Positions 33,001 through 37,641 of a DNA stretch of 39,798 bases are shown one piece after another. This DNA comes from JBBDXA01 sp040902585. GTDB lineage: Bacteria > Planctomycetota > Phycisphaerae > Phycisphaerales > Phycisphaeraceae. The stretch lies in assembly GCA_040902585.1 (NCBI GenBank), contig JBBDXA010000074.1, forward strand, positions 1 through 39,798, written 5' to 3'. The translations under genes and the position numbers were made by a program. Within the stretch, counting starts at the first letter, position 1. The number at the start of each line of letters is the position of its first letter. The notes beneath the pieces are model-generated. The model was not told the DNA's origin. It saw nothing but the letters and a program-made list of their open reading frames with translations, and did no database searches.

Positions 33001-33217
33001 TGCGCAGGGAATCGAGCCGGGTACGACGCTTGCCGACCTGATCGTTGAGCGCTTCGATCGCGGCGTTGCGATCGGCGACTTCCTGCGCCTGCTGTTCGTT
33101 CTCCTGCTGCCAGCTTTTCAACTGGCCCAGCCGGCTCTCCAGGTCCGCAAGCAGACCCATGACCTGATGGCTGTCATTCTTCACCGGCGGCGTCTTGATC
33201 GCGTCTTTAGAGCTCAT
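30035..33217 (-). CDS. Giant coiled-coil / Wzz-like membrane protein
   Basis: A 1060-residue protein. About residues 14-835 are continuous coiled coil rich in Gln, Glu, Ala and Arg ('SRRKELQEQAARIEDKQKEL', 'ALEARSTALEQKLAQFQQQR'). Two transmembrane helices follow, at about 845-867 and 1000-1022, around a 130-residue outer loop ('WRATMVVEIAG', 'SEPVLNETINVLQQRG', 'RITLDYQSSDKELVNFLLDAMGKAYVNF') like the Wzz polysaccharide chain-length determinant. A short cytoplasmic tail closes the protein. By analogy with Wzz the coiled coil would be inside the cell. This order of parts is unusual. The start at 33217 lacks a strong Shine-Dalgarno site. Confidence 0.85.
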   Translation of the reverse strand: MSSKDAIKTPPVKNDSHQVMGLLADLESRLGQLKSWQQENEQQAQEVADRNAAIEALNDQVGKRRTRLDSLRTALRKRRIELADLQQTIQSQQTDVQSRRKELQEQAARIEDKQKELEKARKQVEKQQRDLGQRQSEADQRDNEITQRSKELEKQAEQVTAGLVDLDQAEAAIKAKQKALNAQSADLDTRKAELDQQAASIQQKRQENEARATAIEASAAKVEARAAELTQASEQLAAEREELEARAQAIVEQTQSLQTSIDALTAQQQTAEEDRIALQSLRQEIEQADAELNSRRAAFAQQTEALEARSTALEQKLAQFQQQREGFGQERDVFAGEQQALEAERKSIEQQWAKLDEAGQAMELAGADLEHRRVTFDAQAAEQAQRQQALDSRAAELDSTAAELTARQEMLDARRTELEAARRELTEGQQQMETDRAAIEEDRAALLARRKQLDAKFAAAEAQKLQIEQRERQIQAKQSEVNDAVNRAAAQADTADAVEQLRSQQEQIAAQREALAQEREELDALKVTLAQQQSELDAAKSEIESLRSQIGSQRAEVEEKQAATDSDTATLAEMEEQLSRQEAALVARAQALEDERSRIAEQAREQAEIESRQDKRADQLNTLKLELEGRQTDLESLQSQLESQRDQIEQERAKLEDERATISESINAAQATAATETAVDSQLSKGDVQKLRGEAQAARAEIRELEKRRAEVEKREHELKKKVSDYHDALRKAKTQLTQEREELQAREKALKGRGPAPADSGRDNGFDTDAGDDASLADRRAKLAHYKELLKDRAKQIRAAEMQIESMRQQYAGLLQQKQMLTEVKQFLASSEAEMVRRWATNRSAALLTAVILTILGLAGASYIAAQKVTTQTWRATMVVEIAGENSAARTKDFLSEPVLNETINVLQQRGIAYFDDALDLRTKLDGALTITASASNRITLDYQSSDKELVNFLLDAMGKAYVNFAAQQDAQAGLAGKTFIAQAELRDPYPIKDPWLQMFGVILGSALGAALIIFIALRLWLRRTARAFEENADVLAALNGKQWPAMEERTSVFKNEEE

Positions 33218-33319
33218 GCGCAGTCCTTCCTCGAGCCCGTTGGGAGGGGCATTTGGGTAGTATCGGACCGCAGGACAGGTGACCTAAGCGGCATAGACGG
33301 AAATGAAAGCCCAGGTTAA

Positions 33320-33465
33320 CAGGAGGCAGGGGGCAGGAGACAGGAGACAGGAGACAGGAATCAGGAATCAGGAATCAGTCAATGGTTCACTCCCCCTCGA
33401 TGCCTCCTGACCCCTGACCCCTGACCCCTGACCCCTGACTCCTGATTCCCCTCCCCTGACTCCTT
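33320..33465. repeat. Inverted arrays of degenerate 7-bp repeats
   Basis: Eight heptamers of the form CAGGNNN (33320-33375: CAGGAGG, CAGGGGG, CAGGAGA three times, CAGGAAT three times) face nine of the complementary form (33403-33465: mostly ACCCCTG, also ACTCCTG). The spacer is 27 bp. It fills the gap between the divergent coiled-coil and ATPase genes; the right array ends just before the ATPase Shine-Dalgarno site. Confidence 0.85.
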
Positions 33466-33476
33466 CGAGGATCGAC

Positions 33477-34256
33477 GTGCTGGAACTCAAGAGCGTCCAT
33501 TTCGGTTACGAGGATGGCGAACCGGTCGTGCGGGACGTCTCAGCGGTGCTTGGGCCGGGGCGGTTGTGCGCATTGCTCGGACCTAACGCGGCGGGGAAGT
33601 CCACCTTGTTGAAGCTGATGCTTGGGCAGCTCGATCCGGTGAAGGGAAGCATCACGCTCGATGGCAAACCTGTGGCGGCACTGCCGGCCCAGGAGCGGGC
33701 GCGGCGAGCGAGCTACGTGCCGCAGCGGCCGCGGACGCATGTGGCGTTCAGTGTGAACGAAGTGGTGACGATGGGCCGGTTCGCACTGCCTGTCGATGAA
33801 GGGGCGGTGGAAGAGGCGCTGCGGCTGTGTGATCTGACTTCGTTGCGATCGCGCGTGTTTGCGGAGCTGTCGGTCGGGCAGCAGCAGCGCGTGGCCTTGG
33901 CGCGGGCGATCGCGCAGTCTCTGCCCACGGGCAGGGTGCCGGCCGGCGTGATGCTTCTGGATGAACCGGTCAGCGCGATGGACCTGAAGCATGTACACGA
34001 TACGATGGCGCTGCTTCAGAAGCTCGCGGCCAAAGGCGCAGCGGTGCTCGCGGTGCTGCACGATCTGAACCTGGCGGCGATGTATGGCAATGAAATCTGG
34101 CTGATGCACGAAGGCCGACTGGCGGCGAAGGGCGCGGCAAAGGATGTGCTCAGGCCCGAGGTGCTTGAGCCGGTGTACGGGGTGAGCCTGATGACGACGG
34201 CGATAGGCGATGCGGAGCAACCGCTGCTTTTTGTGGATCGTTCGCGTAGACTATAA
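33477..34256 (+). CDS. HmuV/FecE-like ABC transporter ATPase
   Basis: A 259-residue ABC ATPase of the heme/siderophore/cobalamin importer group. Walker A is GPNAAGKST (35-43), Q-loop Gln83, signature LSVGQQQ (131-137), Walker B VMLLDEP with Glu163, and H-loop His195 in 'LHDLNLAA'. The 'MDLKH' D-loop and 'YGVSLMTT' near the end are typical of FecE and HmuV relatives. Its permease and binding protein are not adjacent. The GTG start at 33477 has GAGG 6 nt upstream. Confidence 0.88.
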   Translation: MLELKSVHFGYEDGEPVVRDVSAVLGPGRLCALLGPNAAGKSTLLKLMLGQLDPVKGSITLDGKPVAALPAQERARRASYVPQRPRTHVAFSVNEVVTMGRFALPVDEGAVEEALRLCDLTSLRSRVFAELSVGQQQRVALARAIAQSLPTGRVPAGVMLLDEPVSAMDLKHVHDTMALLQKLAAKGAAVLAVLHDLNLAAMYGNEIWLMHEGRLAAKGAAKDVLRPEVLEPVYGVSLMTTAIGDAEQPLLFVDRSRRL

Positions 34257-34299
34257 GGATGGGCTGGGCATAACTGCCGCTTCACCACGGAGCTGATCG

Positions 34300-35238
34300 A
34301 TGGAACTTCTCTTTACGCCGGTGCTGGCGATCACGACGGATCAGATCATCATGATCGGGATCGCGATCGTCGCCATCCTCGGCGGCATCTTCGGTGAGAA
34401 CAACAAGAACAAGAAGCGCAAGAAGCCGGGCAGCTCCTCGGCTGACGGCAGCAGCGGCAGCAGCAGCGGCACGGCGGTGGACCTGGAAGAGATTGCCCGT
34501 CGCCGTCGCCAGCAGCTTGAAGCGCTGGCCAGACAGCGTCGCGGCGGGAGCGGTTCGGCGAGCACTTCGGCCGCCGCATCGAGCCGGCCTGCACCGCCCG
34601 CGGAGGTCCCCTCAGCCGTATCGGCGCACGACCGGATTGAAGAGATGCGTCGCCAGCAGCTTGCGGAGGAGATGAAACACGAATCGAGTCGCACGCGTTC
34701 TGAGCCGACGCAGAGCCGGGCGGACATGACCGGGAAGGAGCAGCGCGAAGGGGCGAGCACCCAGCGCCGCAACGTCCAGCAGAGACGGGAGCGTGACCAG
34801 AAATCTCAACGTGCCCAGCAGGCCAGCCAGCGTGCGAACGAAGCGGCGAGGCAACAGGCGGACCAGCGCTCGTCGCGTTCGCGGATCGAACGTGAGGATT
34901 TGCCCTCGGCTTCGAAAGGGGGCAGCGGGGGACAGGGAGGGCCGCGGCGGCAGCCGGAGGATCTGGGGAGTGAGATCGCTTCGCGTCACGTGGGTCACGA
35001 TGACCTGGGCAGCGGCGCATCGCAGGTGGACCCGATGCACACGGATTACTACGTGGATGGCGATGTCTCGCATCGTCACGTGTCGGACGTGATCGGCGAC
35101 ACCCCCGCAGCCCGCGCGGGGCTCCTCGCGAAGACGGGGCTCAAGTCGTGGAAGCACGCGATCATGATCAAGGAGATTCTGGATCAGCCGATCTCGATAC
35201 GCGAAGGTGGGACGACGATTGATCCGCTGCGGTTGTGA
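34300..35238 (+). CDS. Membrane-anchored low-complexity protein
   Basis: A 312-residue protein of unknown function. One hydrophobic helix (about residues 5-30) is followed by a long charged, low-complexity region rich in Ser, Arg, Gln and Ala (about 40-230) that is probably disordered. A short conserved-looking end contains 'RAGLLAKTGLKSWKHAIMIKEILDQPISIRE'. This C-terminal helix pattern is the only part likely to bind a partner. GGAG lies 7 nt before the ATG. Confidence 0.72.
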   Translation: MELLFTPVLAITTDQIIMIGIAIVAILGGIFGENNKNKKRKKPGSSSADGSSGSSSGTAVDLEEIARRRRQQLEALARQRRGGSGSASTSAAASSRPAPPAEVPSAVSAHDRIEEMRRQQLAEEMKHESSRTRSEPTQSRADMTGKEQREGASTQRRNVQQRRERDQKSQRAQQASQRANEAARQQADQRSSRSRIEREDLPSASKGGSGGQGGPRRQPEDLGSEIASRHVGHDDLGSGASQVDPMHTDYYVDGDVSHRHVSDVIGDTPAARAGLLAKTGLKSWKHAIMIKEILDQPISIREGGTTIDPLRL

Positions 35239-35288
35239 GTGGACAGGCTGTTTAGGATTCTAGTTAGTCTGCCTGTGGGGAATCGGCA

Positions 35289-35876
35289 ATGACACGTCGC
35301 GAGATTGCCACGCTCGCCTGCAAGATCCTCGCTCTGTGGATGTTTGCGCAAACGGCCTTGCTGTTTGGAAGCGTGATAGTCGTGATGGTCATTTCGCTCT
35401 TTGGCCTGGTGTTTCGCGTTGATGGTCTTGACTGGCAAACCTTATTCGCCGCGGTTGTCCTTGCCGGGCCCGCCATCGCCACCCTGATCGTCAGCCTTTT
35501 CCTTTGGCGCAAGGCACCGTCCCTCGCTAACCGCATGGTCAGTGACGATCCAACACCGGTCACACGCGACGCCCTTGACTCGCACATGCTGATGATGATC
35601 GCCAGTGTGGCGGTTGGCCTCTTCTTGCTCGTGCCGTCGCTTCGCAATCTTGCGGGCAGTGTGTTCGAAGTGCTCGCCAGCCCATTTAGTTTCGCTGACT
35701 GGTGGGAAACGCCTCACTGGCGCGCGGACTTTATCTCCTCGCTCGTAGGCCTGATTCTGTCGGCATACCTCATCCTCGGCTCGGCCGGCATCGCTCGTGC
35801 CGTCCACCGACTGCGAAATGCAGGAACCATTCACCACCCGGATGAGCATCCGCCCAAGTCTGAGTCACGTCCGTGA
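35289..35876 (+). CDS. Polytopic membrane protein
   Basis: A 195-residue protein with about four hydrophobic helices (near residues 10-45, 55-75, 95-115 and 140-165) and a charged C-terminal tail. No family is recognised. GGGGAA precedes the ATG. The next membrane protein gene starts 16 bp downstream, so the two are likely one transcription unit and may act together. Confidence 0.68.
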   Translation: MTRREIATLACKILALWMFAQTALLFGSVIVVMVISLFGLVFRVDGLDWQTLFAAVVLAGPAIATLIVSLFLWRKAPSLANRMVSDDPTPVTRDALDSHMLMMIASVAVGLFLLVPSLRNLAGSVFEVLASPFSFADWWETPHWRADFISSLVGLILSAYLILGSAGIARAVHRLRNAGTIHHPDEHPPKSESRP

Positions 35877-35892
35877 TCAACCTGTACAGCAC

Positions 35893-36294
35893 ATGGTGTG
35901 TCCCTTGATTGCACCTTCCTTCACCCCCGGCTTCCGCCTCTCCTCTCTCGACATCCTCATCAGTGTCGTCAGCGCCGCCCTTGCCATCACCTTCGCGTTC
36001 ATCGACCCGAACCTCGGCCTGATCATCGCCTTTGTCGTCATTCACTTCTTTCTCTTCTGCAATGTCTTCCGCGTCGCCCGGCCGCTGGAACTCACCTGGG
36101 CGGGCGTCTTCATCCTGCTCGGTTCGCTCGCAATGACGGATGTTACGCACTGGTCGGTCTCCTATGCGCTGACCTTTCTGGTGACGATCGTCATCGTCAT
36201 GATCACCCTGCGCCGGCCTTCGTATCACGGCATCGGCTGGCGTCGGATCAACCCCGATTTGTCCGCGTGGTGGAAGGCTCCATTTGAAGGCTGA
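35893..36294 (+). CDS. Small polytopic membrane protein
   Basis: A 133-residue protein with three or four hydrophobic helices ('ILISVVSAALAITFAFIDPNLGLIIAFVVIHFFLFC', 'LTWAGVFILLGSLAM', 'YALTFLVTIVIVMITL') and a short soluble tail. The start at 35893 avoids overlap with the upstream gene; a longer frame from 35797 exists but its first part is polar. No Shine-Dalgarno site is visible. Function unknown. Confidence 0.65.
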   Translation: MVCPLIAPSFTPGFRLSSLDILISVVSAALAITFAFIDPNLGLIIAFVVIHFFLFCNVFRVARPLELTWAGVFILLGSLAMTDVTHWSVSYALTFLVTIVIVMITLRRPSYHGIGWRRINPDLSAWWKAPFEG

Positions 36295-36323
36295 ATAATT
36301 CCGATTGCTGAACCCGATAGGGC

Positions 36324-36542
36324 TTGTCAGCCGATGCAACAATAGGTTATACTGCTTTCAGTCAGTTCCATCAGGGGGTGCGGACGGTGGGTCCGCGGAG
36401 ACTGAGACACGCACGGAGATGGTCGCGGCCGATGGCAGTCGATCCCTGTTTGTTCAGGGTTTGACCGCTTCTCGCGCTGTGCCAGCGAAGGGGATTGGTC
36501 CATCCGCACAGCGCATCAGGCTGGCCCAAACGGGAAACCCGC
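36324..36542 (+). promoter_or_regulatory. Promoter and structured leader of the DUF3553-like gene, or a separate small RNA
   Basis: TTGTCA (36324-36329) and TATACT (36348-36353) are 18 bp apart, a good promoter. The expected RNA would have about 180 nt before the ATG and shows four hairpins: GCGGAC/GTCCGC (36380-36396), CCCTG/CAGGG (36444-36459), GCGCTGTGC/GCACAGCGC (36474-36514, perfect 9 bp), and CGGG/CCCG (36531-36541) that ends 1 nt before the ATG. The last would hide the ribosome-binding region. This is inference from base pairing only. Confidence 0.4.
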
Positions 36543-37235
36543 ATGGCGGAGATTCCGCAGTTCTCTCCCGGAGATGTGGTGGTCCACGCGACGAGGCCCG
36601 AATGGGGCAGCGGCGTGGTGGATGAAGCTGTCAAAATTGTTCACGAAGGCAAAGCCGCGCAGCGGCTGATCGTGAAGTTCATACATCATGGGCGCGTCAC
36701 CCTGAATACAGCCGTCGCGCCCCTCCTCAGCAAGGATGCTGCACAACCCATGTCCAACATGTCCAACAAGTCCAACATGTCCAACACCAGCAATCGCCGC
36801 GATCCCTTTTCTTCACGTTCCGCCGCCGCGTCGTCAGCCGCCTCCCAAGGCGAGCGCGACAAGGACTGGCTCGACCGCTTCGAAAAGAAAGAGAGCGAAC
36901 TGCACAAGCTGCCCGATGCCTTGAACGATCCGTTCACCAGTCTAAGCGCTCGCTTAGAAGCCGCGCTGGACACCTTCCGCTTCTCCACCGAGGCCCGCAG
37001 CCTGATCGAATGGGCCGTGGCGCAGACCGGCCTGGGCGACCCGATGACCAAGTACACGCGTCACGAGCTGGAAGTCGGCTTCGAACGCTACGCCCGCGAC
37101 CGGGATGTGGCGCTGAAGGAACTCGTCAGGCAGTTCAAACACGACGGCCGGCTGGCGGACCTGGAACAGCTTCGCCGCAAGCTGCGATTGCCGGCGGCGG
37201 TGAGCGCGCTGGATCGGGCGCGGAATTCGATTTAG
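36543..37235 (+). CDS. DUF3553-like protein with helical C-terminal domain
   Basis: A 230-residue protein. The N-terminal 60 residues ('FSPGDVVVHATRPEWGSGVVDEAV...QRLIVKFIHHGRVTLNTAVAPL') match the DUF3553 pattern, a small beta domain resembling the CarD/TRCF-type RNA-polymerase-interacting fold. A low-complexity linker with four 9-bp DNA repeats ('MSNMSNKSNMSN') follows, then an alpha-helical domain to the end. The RNA-polymerase link is family-level inference. Codons CTA and TTA inside a palindrome at 36941-36958 are unusual for this GC content. The start at 36543 is preferred over the open frame from 36495 because the domain begins there. Confidence 0.8.
   Translation: MAEIPQFSPGDVVVHATRPEWGSGVVDEAVKIVHEGKAAQRLIVKFIHHGRVTLNTAVAPLLSKDAAQPMSNMSNKSNMSNTSNRRDPFSSRSAAASSAASQGERDKDWLDRFEKKESELHKLPDALNDPFTSLSARLEAALDTFRFSTEARSLIEWAVAQTGLGDPMTKYTRHELEVGFERYARDRDVALKELVRQFKHDGRLADLEQLRRKLRLPAAVSALDRARNSI
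36750..36785 (+). repeat. Tandem 9-bp repeat in a coding sequence
   Basis: Four copies of ATGTCCAAC, the third with one change (AAGTCCAAC). The unit length is a multiple of three, so copy-number change would lengthen or shorten the linker without a frameshift. Confidence 0.8.
36941..36958. repeat. Palindrome inside the DUF3553-like coding sequence
   Basis: Arms TCTAAGCG and CGCTTAGA around CT. It shares the CTAA/TTAG centre of arm with the sulfatase palindrome at 23573-23595. Confidence 0.5.
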
Positions 37236-37240
37236 CAGAC

Positions 37241-37268
37241 TTGTTCGAGCTCACCCGCACCCTATAAT
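37241..37268 (+). promoter_or_regulatory. Leaderless promoter, consensus -10
   Basis: TTGTTC (37241-37246), 16 bp, then a perfect TATAAT (37263-37268) that ends 6 nt before the ATG at 37275. It is the best promoter in the window. Confidence 0.75.
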
Positions 37269-37274
37269 TTTGTC

Positions 37275-37508
37275 ATGAACTCAGAGCACTTTGAAGAAGC
37301 AATTCGCGGACTTCAGGCACGCCGCCCATTTCACCTGTTCACCATTGAACTGGTGAGCGGTCGAAGCTTTCAGGTCGACCACCCCGATGCGCTTCTCATG
37401 CGCGGGGGAGCAGCGGTTTTCATCGGTCCGGGCGGTGCCCCGATTTTCTTCGATCATGAAGGAGTCAGCCGTATTATCGTCGGTGACCTGTCCGCGACGG
37501 AATCGTAG
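37275..37508 (+). CDS. Conserved small hypothetical protein
   Basis: A 77-residue protein with a helix ('EHFEEAIRGLQARRPFH') and then strands ('FTIELVSGRSFQVDHPDALLMRGGAAVFIGPGGAPIFFDHEGVSRIIV'). I recognise this 'VDHP.AL..R...AV.....G....F...GVS.I' pattern as common in planctomycetes with no known function. It is transcribed from a near-consensus promoter without a leader. Confidence 0.8.
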   Translation: MNSEHFEEAIRGLQARRPFHLFTIELVSGRSFQVDHPDALLMRGGAAVFIGPGGAPIFFDHEGVSRIIVGDLSATES

Positions 37509-37627
37509 TGGGTGATGCGACTTGACAGCGAACTGAGCGGAAGCCGGGAGGAGAACTCTATCGATGAAACGGTGCTCATCTTGCATGGGTGGATTCTGAT
37601 TGCAATTGGGATGGGATGCAGAAAGAT

Positions 37628-37633
37628 TACAAT
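37628..37633 (+). promoter_or_regulatory. Near-leaderless promoter -10 element (ligA)
   Basis: TACAAT ends 8 nt before the ligA ATG at 37642, so the leader would be about 2 nt. Confidence 0.5.
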
Positions 37634-37641
37634 CCTGCCAC

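Noticed and set aside
33320..33465. Heptamer array as part of a coding sequence
   Set aside because: Neither strand gives a frame with a start signal, and the next gene has its own Shine-Dalgarno site just after the array.
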